Notes under the pieces: generated by a model
What the model was told of the DNA's origin: nothing
Databases searched by the model: none
Seen by the model: the letters and a program-made list of their open reading frames with translations, nothing else
Shown here: positions 8,540-15,260 of the stretch, piece by piece
How positions within the stretch are numbered: position 1 is the stretch's first letter
Layout: each line of letters opens with the position of its first letter
Assembly (NCBI GenBank): GCA_007116645.1
Contig: SKIA01000054.1
Span: 1 to 28,728, forward strand
Length of the DNA: 28,728 nucleotides
Reading direction: 5' to 3'
Source of the DNA: Candidatus Woesearchaeota archaeon
GTDB taxonomy: Archaea > Nanobdellota > Nanobdellia > Woesearchaeales > SKIA01
Made by a program: the position numbers and the translations under genes

Positions 8540-8547
8540 TTATTAAC
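8540..8547 (+). promoter_or_regulatory. Weak TATA box for the degenerate flavin operon
   Basis: TTATTAAC centred 26 nt before the ATG at 8570. It is weaker than its neighbours but correctly spaced for a leaderless start. Confidence 0.35.
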
Positions 8548-8569
8548 AAACCTCAACTCTTATTGTTTT

Positions 8570-9238
8570 ATGCCACTGTTTTCGTTTAGTAAAACAATCT
8601 ATTACCCAGGAAACACCCTGTCAAAATACTTTCCAGAAATCGTGAGAAACTGGAAAAGCGTCCTCTCAGACTTTGGTATCAACTTTGAAATTGTAGAAGA
8701 TATCAACACAGGTTGGGCATTATGGGACCAAGGATATCACAAAGAATTTTCCGAACACAAAGAAATACTTACAAAACGCCTAGAAAAAATGCGCGTTAAA
8801 ACAATTATCACATCAAGTCCAGAAGCACTATACATGTTCAAAACGTTCTATCCACAATTCGAAGTAAAACACACCACACAAATTGTACACGAAAATATCC
8901 AAAAAGTGCAAAAATTCAATACTGGAGAAGCATGTTTTCACGACAATACCACACAAGTGAGAAGAAACAATATCGTGAACGAACCACGAAGCATTTTGCA
9001 ACGAGCAGGATTTGGAATTGTAGAATTTGACGAAAACAAATACAACACACAATGCCTTGGAACATCAACAGGCCTAATCAACAACAGCCCGCGCCTAGCA
9101 ACGAAACTCGCGATGAGACGCGTGCGCATGGCACCAACAAAAACAATTATAACAGACAGTCCAGAAGACTATGTACAACTCAAAAGACAAAGTGGAGCAC
9201 ACGTGCTTGAACTATCAGAGGTGCTGGTCGAAATATGA
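8570..9238 (+). CDS. CCG-domain (HdrB/GlcF-like) protein lacking its cluster cysteines
   Basis: 222 aa with two tandem halves resembling the cysteine-rich CCG domain of HdrB/HdrD and of the iron-sulfur subunits of glycolate and lactate oxidases. The scaffold is readable: YYPGN (11-15) where the family has a PGC; NTG (46-48) for CCG; TSSPE (81-85) for TSCPE. In the second half, HDNTT (124-128) stands for HDPCH, QCLGTSTGL (161-169) for the CCG-glycine motif and TDSPED (195-200) for T-A-C-P. Only C122 and C162 remain. The fold appears kept and the noncubane 4Fe-4S site lost. The 3' end overlaps the FAD gene (ATGA). Family placement is by eye. Role unknown. Confidence 0.65.
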   Translation: MPLFSFSKTIYYPGNTLSKYFPEIVRNWKSVLSDFGINFEIVEDINTGWALWDQGYHKEFSEHKEILTKRLEKMRVKTIITSSPEALYMFKTFYPQFEVKHTTQIVHENIQKVQKFNTGEACFHDNTTQVRRNNIVNEPRSILQRAGFGIVEFDENKYNTQCLGTSTGLINNSPRLATKLAMRRVRMAPTKTIITDSPEDYVQLKRQSGAHVLELSEVLVEI

Positions 9239-10401
9239 GAGAACACTTTGAGAGCATCGTAGGAATACAAGCAGCACTTGACAATCCAAACGATCTACTA
9301 GCCTACAGCTATGATGCATCAGGAAGAGAAGGGAAAGCACGGATTGTTTTGTTCCCATCATCTGAAGAGCACATCAGAAAAATACTGACCTACGCAAACA
9401 GAACAAACATTCCAATAGTCCCAAGAGGATTAGGAACAAACGCTCTCGGACAAGTAGTGCCAGAAAACTCCATCGTGATAGACATGGCACGCTTTGACAG
9501 AACACACACTGTCAATCTCAAAGAAGGATGGGTGCACGTAGACGCAGGAGTAGTCGTGCAAGACCTGCAAAACATTCTCGAAAAACATGGATACACACTT
9601 CCCGTAACGCCAAAAAGCATTACCTCAACAACCATTGGGGCGCTCATTGCGACCAACCAAATGGACAGAAAAAGCCACAAGAAAGGACGCATAAAAGACC
9701 ATGTCTTGTCAATAGAAATAATTGATGGAAGCGGAAAACACTTTGTGGACGGAAACAAAGATTTCATAGGTATGGAAGGATGCGGAGCAATCATTCTACG
9801 AGCAAAAATCAAGATCTACGAACAAGACAAAAAAACAACGTCAAGTATAAGACGATACGACGACGTCACAAGCCTGCTTGCGGGAGTAGAAGAATTCAAA
9901 CAAGACCTCACAGTTCTTTCGCTTGAATACCTTAACCCAATAATGGCCAAAGGCCTTGGGATGCCAGCAGAACACACTTTGCTGATAGAGTACGCATCAG
10001 AAAAAGGCGACTTAGTAAACCAGGAACAACAAGACGCTCTCTGGGGAAAACGAATGAACGCATGGGACGTCGCAGCAGAGAATGGATACCCATTTATTGA
10101 GGACTGCCAAGCAACTCCAGAACAACTCTACGATATCTTGCAGTGGTGCGAAGAGATAAGCATTCCCGTAGCAGGACACATCGGACAAGGAATACTCCAT
10201 CCGTTTTTTGACCGACAAGAACCAGAGGACTTCTACCACCTCTTAGAAAGCATCGGTGCAGAAGCATCAGGACAATTCGGATACGGCCTTGTAAAGAAAC
10301 GATACATTTCAGACCGCGTAAAAAACAAACTCATCAAACTCAAAGACGAATACGACTACAACGATATCATCAACAGAGGAAAAATACACGACTATGTCTA
10401 G
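9235..10401 (+). CDS. FAD-binding GlcD/D-lactate dehydrogenase-like protein, altered active site
   Basis: 388 aa of the VAO/PCMH flavoprotein family (GlcD, D-lactate and D-2-hydroxyglutarate dehydrogenases). The FAD-binding half is present: LFPSSEEHI (39-47), a pyrophosphate loop PRGLGTNALG (63-72), VDAG (102-105) and TIGALIATN (133-141). In the C-terminal half, HxGDGNxH reads H315-IGQGI-L-H322, keeping both His. The downstream GEHG signature reads GQFG (346-349), so the metal-ligand Glu is Gln347 and the catalytic His is Phe348. The C-terminus INRGKI matches the family. It is shorter than usual (about 450 aa). FAD binding is likely; hydroxyacid dehydrogenation by the usual mechanism is doubtful. 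It overlaps both neighbours. Confidence 0.8.
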   Translation: MREHFESIVGIQAALDNPNDLLAYSYDASGREGKARIVLFPSSEEHIRKILTYANRTNIPIVPRGLGTNALGQVVPENSIVIDMARFDRTHTVNLKEGWVHVDAGVVVQDLQNILEKHGYTLPVTPKSITSTTIGALIATNQMDRKSHKKGRIKDHVLSIEIIDGSGKHFVDGNKDFIGMEGCGAIILRAKIKIYEQDKKTTSSIRRYDDVTSLLAGVEEFKQDLTVLSLEYLNPIMAKGLGMPAEHTLLIEYASEKGDLVNQEQQDALWGKRMNAWDVAAENGYPFIEDCQATPEQLYDILQWCEEISIPVAGHIGQGILHPFFDRQEPEDFYHLLESIGAEASGQFGYGLVKKRYISDRVKNKLIKLKDEYDYNDIINRGKIHDYV

Positions 10402-10735
10402 CGTAGAAAAACACACCTTATACGGAGAATACAACTGGAACGACCCTATCTACAAAGTCCTAAGAAGAGAGACAGCAAGTCCTCGATTCAAAATCTTCTT
10501 GATGAAAAAAGGAGTTGTCAACCCACTCTTTTACCAATACACAGATATGCTCGCACTCAAAATACGAGGACACGATACACTAGATGACTTGATGCGAAAA
10601 CAACGGCGTATGCTCGTTGACGAAGGCGTCACCACAGACGCAAACGAGCGCATGAAAAAAAACTTTCAAACAGGAAGACCCTACACAGACCTGGAAGAAG
10701 AAGACTTTCACCACGGTGACGTGTGGTGCGGGTAG
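10394..10735 (+). CDS. HdrC/GlcF N-terminal-like protein without ferredoxin cysteines
   Basis: 113 aa, ATG overlapping the FAD gene by 8 nt. The stretch LDDLMRKQRRMLVDEGVTTD followed by NERMKKNFQTGRPY resembles the segment after the second 4Fe-4S motif in HdrC and GlcF proteins (helix, R-R-x-x-V-x-E-G-x, then a helix ending in T-G-x-P). Upstream, SPRFKIFLMKKGVVNPLF may match the linker between the two clusters. No CxxCxxC motif exists; the only Cys is C112, second from the end. With its neighbours it completes a three-part copy of an iron-sulfur flavin dehydrogenase without clusters. The alignment is by eye and weaker than for the two upstream genes. Confidence 0.5.
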   Translation: MSSVEKHTLYGEYNWNDPIYKVLRRETASPRFKIFLMKKGVVNPLFYQYTDMLALKIRGHDTLDDLMRKQRRMLVDEGVTTDANERMKKNFQTGRPYTDLEEEDFHHGDVWCG

Positions 10736-10740
10736 AAAAA

Positions 10741-10749
10741 CATAAATAG
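10741..10749 (+). promoter_or_regulatory. TATA box for the gene at 10774
   Basis: CATAAATAG centred 29 nt before the ATG at 10774, just after the end of the flavin operon. Confidence 0.45.
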
Positions 10750-10773
10750 TTGCGTTCCCATATTTACTTTTTA

Positions 10774-11301
10774 ATGAGTGAAAGTATTAGAGAAGATTCT
10801 ACTCAAGATAGCCTTTTGCACTTGCCTCCTTCTGAGATTATCAAACTGTTTCCTCCAGAAGAATGGCATCTCCCATCAGAAGAAGAGCTAGCAGCAATAC
10901 TAGATCAAACACGAAGGCTGAGCCCATACTTTGGAACACACGCGTATCAATCTCGAGCGAGCGTGTCTCAACAAGACTTCTACGCAGTTCTTGCCACAAT
11001 TCGAATACGCGTTCAACACAGAAATGACGCTGCCACAGGAGATCTTGCGTGGATAATAGGAAGATATGAACAAGGAAGGATTTTAGATCATTCATCACGA
11101 CCCAACGCTAAACCACTACAGCATCGCTTTGATACAAACTTTCAGATCAGGCACTCCGGGCTTGAACTACCAGAACGTCCACTTACTTTGTACGGAGTAA
11201 ACAACAACGTGTTTGAGATACAAGCAGTGCGCACACACATGCCAGAAGAGAAAGACAGTAAGTATTACTGGGTGGGCGGAGAACTCTTCATAACAAGGTA
11301 G
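10774..11301 (+). CDS. Hypothetical protein, soluble
   Basis: 175 aa, not recognised. It has no signal peptide, membrane segment or cysteine cluster. The N-terminus is acidic, then LPPSEIIKLFPPEEW and a helical part rich in Arg/Gln. The C-terminal half is predicted strand-rich (TLYGVNNNVFEIQAV; YYWVGGELFIT). The start is taken at 10774 rather than 10750 because of the TATA spacing. A single-gene transcript is likely, since the next gene also has its own TATA box overlapping this gene's stop codon. Confidence 0.65.
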   Translation: MSESIREDSTQDSLLHLPPSEIIKLFPPEEWHLPSEEELAAILDQTRRLSPYFGTHAYQSRASVSQQDFYAVLATIRIRVQHRNDAATGDLAWIIGRYEQGRILDHSSRPNAKPLQHRFDTNFQIRHSGLELPERPLTLYGVNNNVFEIQAVRTHMPEEKDSKYYWVGGELFITR

Positions 11302-11308
11302 ATAAATG
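11301..11308 (+). promoter_or_regulatory. TATA box for the TraB gene
   Basis: GATAAATG centred 24 nt before the ATG at 11328; its first base is the last base of the upstream gene's stop codon. Confidence 0.4.
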
Positions 11309-11327
11309 CCGAGCCGCTCACGTCTAT

Positions 11328-11984
11328 ATGAACATCACTCTTCTGGGCACAAGCCACATTTCTCCAAAAAGCGCCGAGCGCGTACGAAACGAAATACTCT
11401 CAGGAAAATACGATATTATCGCAATAGAACTTGATAGAGCACGCCTAGAACAACTTTTCAATAAAGACCAGAAAAAAGCGAGCTTTTGGCAACTCACAAA
11501 AGCAGTAGGTGTTTCTGGAGCAGCATTTGCAAAACTCGGGCACTGGGTACAACAAAAAATGGGCGGCCGAATAGGAATGGAGCCCGGAGAAGAAATGCGC
11601 CAAGCGGTGAAGGCCGCAGCAGAAAAACAACTCAAACTCGCACTGATCGACCAACCAATACATATCACCCTTCGAAAATTCACCACAGCATTCACATTCA
11701 GAGAAAAAATCCGTGTGCTTGGCAGTGTGTTTCGTGTACGAAAACTAAAGATTGATCTGCGCGCAGAACCAGACGAAGAGTTTGTGCAAACAGCCATCAA
11801 AGAACTTGATGCAGTAAGTCCTGCTCTTTCACAAGTGCTCGTGCACGACAGAAATATCTACATGGTGCGCCAACTAAAAAAACTGTCTGCGCAGCACCCT
11901 GACTTGCACATTCTAGCAGTTGTCGGAGCCGGACACGTTCCTGGCATGACAGAATCCTTAAATAGCTCTGATAAGAAAGAGTAA
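11328..11984 (+). CDS. TraB/PrgY-family protein
   Basis: 218 aa with the hallmarks of the TraB family: GTSHISPKS at residues 7-15, IIAIELDRARLEQL, EPGEEMRQAV, LIDQPIHITLRK, and a C-terminal VVGAGHVPGM. The two His-containing GxxH motifs and the conserved Glu resemble the haem/metal site proposed for the related Tiki/ChaN-type folds. Bacterial PrgY and TraB limit peptide pheromone production; archaeal functions are not established. It lacks the C-terminal membrane helices of longer archaeal TraB proteins. An M50 protease gene follows after 2 nt, which may be meaningful since both families touch peptide or membrane-protein processing. Confidence 0.85.
   Translation: MNITLLGTSHISPKSAERVRNEILSGKYDIIAIELDRARLEQLFNKDQKKASFWQLTKAVGVSGAAFAKLGHWVQQKMGGRIGMEPGEEMRQAVKAAAEKQLKLALIDQPIHITLRKFTTAFTFREKIRVLGSVFRVRKLKIDLRAEPDEEFVQTAIKELDAVSPALSQVLVHDRNIYMVRQLKKLSAQHPDLHILAVVGAGHVPGMTESLNSSDKKE
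11957..11965 (+). promoter_or_regulatory. TATA box inside traB for the M50 protease gene
   Basis: CTTAAATAG centred 26 nt before the ATG at 11987, within the last codons of the TraB gene. It suggests the protease can be transcribed on its own. Confidence 0.4.
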
Positions 11985-11986
11985 AC

Positions 11987-12766
11987 ATGAGTCTTAACAA
12001 GCAATACTCAAGCCTGTTTCGTTTTGGAAAAGACGAAGTCATCGCAGTCTTGGTAGTAGCAGGCGTTTTAGCATTTGGACTCACATTTCGCATGTGGGGT
12101 GATGCCGCAGGGAACTTTGATGCGGCTATCGGTCTTACCAATCTTCTTGGAGCATTTGCAGGCCTTGTAATTGTTGTTATGGCACACGAAGCAGGACACA
12201 AAATCGCAGGTGTCTATCAAGGATACGAAGTAAAAATTCGTATGTTTGGACCAGGCCTTATCGGTTCAGGGTTTGTTACGTTATACGCACAAGGATACAT
12301 CCCCTTTGTCACACCAAACCTTGTATCAGTAGATGCTCGGCCGGACTTGCGCCTTGGAAAATTCAGGAAATATGATAATCCATCAGAAGCTGCAATGATT
12401 GCTTTTGGCGGACTTATGGCGAGCGTGATAATGATATTCGTGTTTTCATCGCTGTACGCTTTCTCTGGAAATCACTTAATGTGGCTTATCACGCTGGGAG
12501 CAGTTATCCACGCAGGACTGTCATTTATTCCCTTTGAGCTACTCAACGCAATCACAAAAATCAAGTATTTTCAATCGGCACAAAGCTATGCTCCCGGCGA
12601 CGGATTGCACTTGCTGTGGTGGTCAAAATATGCGTTTATCTTCGGACTCACGTTCATCGTCTTGTTTGGAGGACTCGCCTTGTTTGCAACTCCTCCTTCA
12701 CTCATTCTTGCGTTTGTTCTAGCAAGTGTTACGACGTGGATGTATAGTAAGTGGCTGACTCACTAG
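11987..12766 (+). CDS. M50-family (site-2 protease-like) membrane metalloprotease
   Basis: 259 aa polytopic membrane protein. The zinc-binding motif HEAGH (67-71) lies in a hydrophobic helix, as in M50 intramembrane proteases. A later APGDGLH segment (about 199-205) may provide the third ligand, the Asp. Five or six hydrophobic helices are apparent, and no PDZ domain is seen. Known relatives cut membrane-anchored regulators; the substrate here is unknown. The gene starts 2 nt after the TraB stop but has a TATA element of its own. Its stop shares a CTAG tetranucleotide with the convergent gene at 12763-13038. Confidence 0.8.
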   Translation: MSLNKQYSSLFRFGKDEVIAVLVVAGVLAFGLTFRMWGDAAGNFDAAIGLTNLLGAFAGLVIVVMAHEAGHKIAGVYQGYEVKIRMFGPGLIGSGFVTLYAQGYIPFVTPNLVSVDARPDLRLGKFRKYDNPSEAAMIAFGGLMASVIMIFVFSSLYAFSGNHLMWLITLGAVIHAGLSFIPFELLNAITKIKYFQSAQSYAPGDGLHLLWWSKYAFIFGLTFIVLFGGLALFATPPSLILAFVLASVTTWMYSKWLTH

Positions 12767-13038
12767 CCACGATACACCCAATACATTACGAATTTGTACA
12801 AGAAGTACACTGCAAAAACGTAGCTGAACACCGAGCGCACACCAAAAATCATTGAGAGCAAATAGAGCCCGATGATGCCGTCAATCCAAGAGAGCGGGTC
12901 TTTGAAAAACCAAATGGCTTTTCCAATAAGATATGTTGCGTGATAAAACAATATTTGATTGCTGACAATACCGATTTCTGCTGATACGAGCACAAACGCA
13001 GTAAGCAAGTCAAGGAACTGAAAGATGAGAAAAATCAT
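12763..13038 (-). CDS. Small hydrophobic membrane protein
   Basis: 91 aa, not recognised. It is nearly all hydrophobic, with three likely membrane helices (about 2-22, 28-44 with a DPLSW loop following, and 52-85). Only a few charged residues occur, at loop positions and at the C-terminus (WVYRG). The ATG overlaps the stop of the upstream minus-strand gene (ATGA), so the two are probably co-translated. The stop overlaps that of the convergent M50 gene within CTAG. Confidence 0.65.
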   Translation of the reverse strand: MIFLIFQFLDLLTAFVLVSAEIGIVSNQILFYHATYLIGKAIWFFKDPLSWIDGIIGLYLLSMIFGVRSVFSYVFAVYFLYKFVMYWVYRG

Positions 13039-13502
13039 TTCTGAACACTCCGGTAATAGGTGATAAAGGCGTGTTGCGGTATACGAAGACCAGCATTGGC
13101 AAACGCCGTTGCAAGTGCGGTTCCCGGACGGGACTCTTGTGTGGCGGTGTGAGCTTTCATAATCTGGGCGAGTGAGTGATCACACAAAAAGCCTCCGTTT
13201 AGTGCAAGCACAACAGGCCTGTTTTTGTACGAGAAAGAATTATTTTCTCTATTGAAAATAATTTCTTCCTCAAGCAAGGAAAGCTCTTGCTGGATCAGCG
13301 AGGAAACCATATCGTCTACGAGTATCTCTTTACCTATTTTAGGAACGGGCGCTTGAGGGACTGTAAAAACGCGTCCTAAGTAGTCAACGACCTTTTGCTT
13401 AGAACGGCCCTTAACCCACTCATTTTCAACAAGATATGCGTATTGCTTTCCTTTTACGTTCTTGGTTCGAATAAACACACAGTTAGGCACCAGAAACCAC
13501 AT
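13035..13502 (-). CDS. Hypothetical protein with an IS1634-transposase-like N-terminal motif
   Basis: 155 aa. The N-terminal part CVFIRTKNVKGKQYAYLVEN followed by WVKGRSKQKVVDYLGRV resembles the short strand-rich module that opens IS1634/IS4-type transposases and is also seen alone in archaeal proteins. The rest has a Glu-rich helix and LNGGFLCDHSLAQIM and is not recognised. No transposase catalytic domain or inverted repeats are present. The ATG at 13502 is chosen over a TTG at 13517. It overlaps the downstream small membrane gene by 4 nt, so the pair likely forms an operon. Confidence 0.6.
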   Translation of the reverse strand: MWFLVPNCVFIRTKNVKGKQYAYLVENEWVKGRSKQKVVDYLGRVFTVPQAPVPKIGKEILVDDMVSSLIQQELSLLEEEIIFNRENNSFSYKNRPVVLALNGGFLCDHSLAQIMKAHTATQESRPGTALATAFANAGLRIPQHAFITYYRSVQK

Positions 13503-13578
13503 AAAAATGTTATGCAAATATATTCACTATATGTGTACATAATATAAACAATAAATCTATCAAGAATCATATAGTACT
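13503..13578. promoter_or_regulatory. Divergent intergenic promoter region with a short palindrome
   Basis: 76 bp, very AT-rich, between divergent genes. Several TATA-like runs occur on both strands (minus-strand AAATATATT region at 13517-13525 and TTTATATTA near 13541-13549; plus-strand AATAAATC near 13550-13557). TATGTGTACATA at 13530-13541 has 5-bp inverted arms and could be an operator for both genes. Confidence 0.35.
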
Positions 13579-13692
13579 ATGAGTGAAAAATATGCCTGTA
13601 CGCGCTGTCTAGAGAACTACTGTACAAACTGTGGAAACTTTCGAGTAAACGATGATCCAGAATGTCTGCTATGTGGGGTGCCAATAAAATGA
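13579..13692 (+). CDS. 37-aa zinc-ribbon microprotein
   Basis: A short plus-strand gene with ATG at 13579 and TGA at 13690-13692. It encodes six cysteines as three CxxC pairs: C7/C10, C15/C18 and C29/C32, with the last in a CLLCG knuckle. Two pairs could form one zinc ribbon, with the third as an extra knuckle. The stop overlaps the start of the cupin gene (ATGA), so the two are translationally coupled. I infer it is real from the cysteine spacing, the tight coupling and the divergent promoter region upstream. Function unknown; it could be a partner or regulator of the cupin protein. Confidence 0.65.
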   Translation: MSEKYACTRCLENYCTNCGNFRVNDDPECLLCGVPIK

Positions 13693-14033
13693 AGGAAATG
13701 TTTGTAGAACAACGGCCATGGGGACAATTCGAGCAATTCACGCACAACGAGCAAACCACAGTAAAAATCATAACTGTCAAGCCAGGACAGCAATTAAGCT
13801 TGCAATATCACCACCACAGAGAAGAATTCTGGCGGGTACTATCAGGACAAGGAGAAGTAGTCATAGGAGAAGACACAATACCTGCAACACAAGGAGACAA
13901 CTTTCACATACCAAAAAAAGCAATTCACAGAATGCAAACACAAGACAAAGAACTCGTTATTTTAGAAATAGCGTACGGAAACTTCGACGAAGAAGACATC
14001 GTGCGCCTTGAAGACAAATACGGAAGAAGCTAA
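13689..14033 (+). CDS. Cupin protein, mannose-6-phosphate isomerase type II-like
   Basis: 114 aa single cupin domain matching the C-terminal isomerase domain of bifunctional ManC/AlgA enzymes: RPWG (9-12), then VKPGQQLSLQYHHHREEFW (30-48) with metal ligands H41, H43 and E46 or nearby, SGQGEVVIGE (52-61), GDNFHIPKKAIHR (69-81) with H80, and DIVRLEDKYGR at the end. The family interconverts mannose-6-P and fructose-6-P for nucleotide-sugar and glycan synthesis. The guanylyltransferase domain is absent. The ATG at 13689 overlaps the zinc-ribbon stop; M4 at 13698 is an alternative start. The stop overlaps the convergent HHH gene by 4 nt. Confidence 0.85.
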   Translation: MKEMFVEQRPWGQFEQFTHNEQTTVKIITVKPGQQLSLQYHHHREEFWRVLSGQGEVVIGEDTIPATQGDNFHIPKKAIHRMQTQDKELVILEIAYGNFDEEDIVRLEDKYGRS

Positions 14034-14296
14034 TCCTTCCAATTATACCACTTAAGCAAATGCCTTTTAGGATTTGGCTCAGAAACAGAATACACAGCGG
14101 CTTTGAGCACATACAACATGATGCGTCCATGAGTAGGGTAGCCGTGCTTTTCTAAGCGCGTATATAGCTCCTTGGGATCTTTACCACGCAAATCAATAGC
14201 AGAGCGCAGGCCAATCCCATACAACCACTCAGAACTCTTCACACCAATACCAGGAAGGGTGCGTAAATCCTTTAGTGCGATATCGCGAGCATCCAT
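14030..14296 (-). CDS. Helix-hairpin-helix protein, Cdd1 (pathogenicity locus) family
   Basis: 88 aa. An HhH motif LRTLPGIGVKSSEWLYGIGL (11-30) is followed by IDLRGKDPKELYTRL, a Gly-Tyr turn, and LYVLKAAVYSVS, ending in LLKWYNWKD. This matches the small Cdd1-type proteins, a DNA-binding HhH fold of unknown role. The start ATG at 14296 is fixed by a TATA box centred 26 nt upstream; an in-frame extension to 14380 would run through that promoter and into the divergent gene. The stop overlaps the cupin stop. Confidence 0.8.
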   Translation of the reverse strand: MDARDIALKDLRTLPGIGVKSSEWLYGIGLRSAIDLRGKDPKELYTRLEKHGYPTHGRIMLYVLKAAVYSVSEPNPKRHLLKWYNWKD

Positions 14297-14317
14297 TGCG
14301 CGGCAAAAGAAATGAAG

Positions 14318-14326
14318 ATATATAAA
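14318..14326. promoter_or_regulatory. Bidirectional TATA box serving two divergent genes
   Basis: ATATATAAA, read as TATATAAA on plus and TTTATATAT on minus, is centred about 26 nt from the minus ATG at 14296 and about 26 nt from the plus ATG at 14349. One TATA element appears to drive both leaderless genes. Confidence 0.55.
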
Positions 14327-14348
14327 CACCTCACGCACAAAGACACGT

Positions 14349-15227
14349 ATGGTGCTAGAAAGTTTCTCAAACCCATACAAAGCAGAAGCCCACCCCGCAT
14401 GGCTATTACTGCACGGAGCAATCTACACCATCATAGCATATTTTCTTGCAGGATGGTTGTGGCCAGCACACAGAAGCATGGTCATGGTGTTTCTGATAAC
14501 AGCAGCATGTATCCCTTTATTGTATAACCTTATCAAATACGAAGAAGAAAAAGACTACTACGAAGAAGACGAAGTAGTGCTGCTTAAAGAACACTCAAAA
14601 GCAATTCTTGCATATTTCTTATTGTTTTGCGGCGTAACGCTTACTATCACACTTTTGTGGCTACTCACACCAGAGCAACAAATCTACCAAGCATTTCAAG
14701 TACAAATACAAACACTCCAAGCAATCAATCCACACATAGCAATAACAGGCGCGGCAACAGAAATAACAGGGCAAGCATCATCACAAATGGCATTTTTTAC
14801 ACGGATCTTTCTCAACAACATGAAAGTACTCTTGTTCTGTCTCGTCTTTAGCTTCCTATACGGAGCAGGAGCAATATTCATCTTGGTCTGGAACGGAAGC
14901 GTACTAGGTATTGCAATAGGAGACAGAATACGAATCGGAGTAGCAGAGCTTGGCGTAAGCGGATTTCAAGCAGCAGGAGCGTATCTGGGCGTTGGCGCGC
15001 AGAGCGTCTTTTTACGATACGGCATCCACGGAAGCCTAGAAATGATTGCATACATCGTAGCAGGCCTTGCAGGAGGAATTATCAGCGTAGCAACCATCAG
15101 ACATCACTGGAGCACAAGAAAATTTGAGCGAATCGTCCTTGATTCAGCAGACCTCGTGCTCATATCAATAGCCATTCTCTTTGTTGCAGGAGTTTGGGAA
15201 GCATTCATCACACCATTTTTTTACTAA
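14349..15227 (+). CDS. SpoIIM-like (DUF95) integral membrane protein
   Basis: 292 aa with about six membrane helices. The N-terminal segment KAEAHPAWLLLHGAIYTIIAYFLAG is followed by an acidic cytoplasmic loop rich in Glu/Asp/Tyr (YEEEKDYYEEDE) and a long soluble-side segment (about 115-150). The C-terminal half is typical of the stage II sporulation protein M family: FLNNMKVLLFCLVFSFLYG, GAGAIFILVWNGSVLGIAIG, then YGIHGSLEMIAYIVAGLAGG. Archaeal SpoIIM homologues are widespread; their role is unknown and may be membrane remodelling. It is transcribed from the shared TATA box. Confidence 0.82.
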   Translation: MVLESFSNPYKAEAHPAWLLLHGAIYTIIAYFLAGWLWPAHRSMVMVFLITAACIPLLYNLIKYEEEKDYYEEDEVVLLKEHSKAILAYFLLFCGVTLTITLLWLLTPEQQIYQAFQVQIQTLQAINPHIAITGAATEITGQASSQMAFFTRIFLNNMKVLLFCLVFSFLYGAGAIFILVWNGSVLGIAIGDRIRIGVAELGVSGFQAAGAYLGVGAQSVFLRYGIHGSLEMIAYIVAGLAGGIISVATIRHHWSTRKFERIVLDSADLVLISIAILFVAGVWEAFITPFFY

Positions 15228-15230
15228 ACA

Positions 15231-15238
15231 CATAAAAC
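15231..15238 (+). promoter_or_regulatory. TATA-like element for the CYTH-like gene
   Basis: CATAAAAC centred about 27 nt before the ATG at 15261. Confidence 0.35.
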
Positions 15239-15260
15239 TCACTAATGATTCTTCTTTCAC

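Noticed and set aside
9390..9812. 140-codon open frame antisense to the FAD gene
   Set aside because: It lies fully opposite a gene with clear family motifs, its protein has no recognisable features, and no promoter or start context supports it.
11324..11800. 158-codon open frame antisense to the TraB gene
   Set aside because: Shadow of a well-supported gene; Ser/Arg-rich low-complexity translation.
13035..13502. Possible transposase remnant
   Set aside because: Only a short N-terminal module resembles IS1634-type transposases; no catalytic domain, inverted repeats or target duplication is seen, and it is coupled to another gene.
14297..14380. N-terminal extension of the HHH protein
   Set aside because: The extension would translate through the shared TATA box and into the divergent SpoIIM-like gene; the family match begins at the ATG at 14296.
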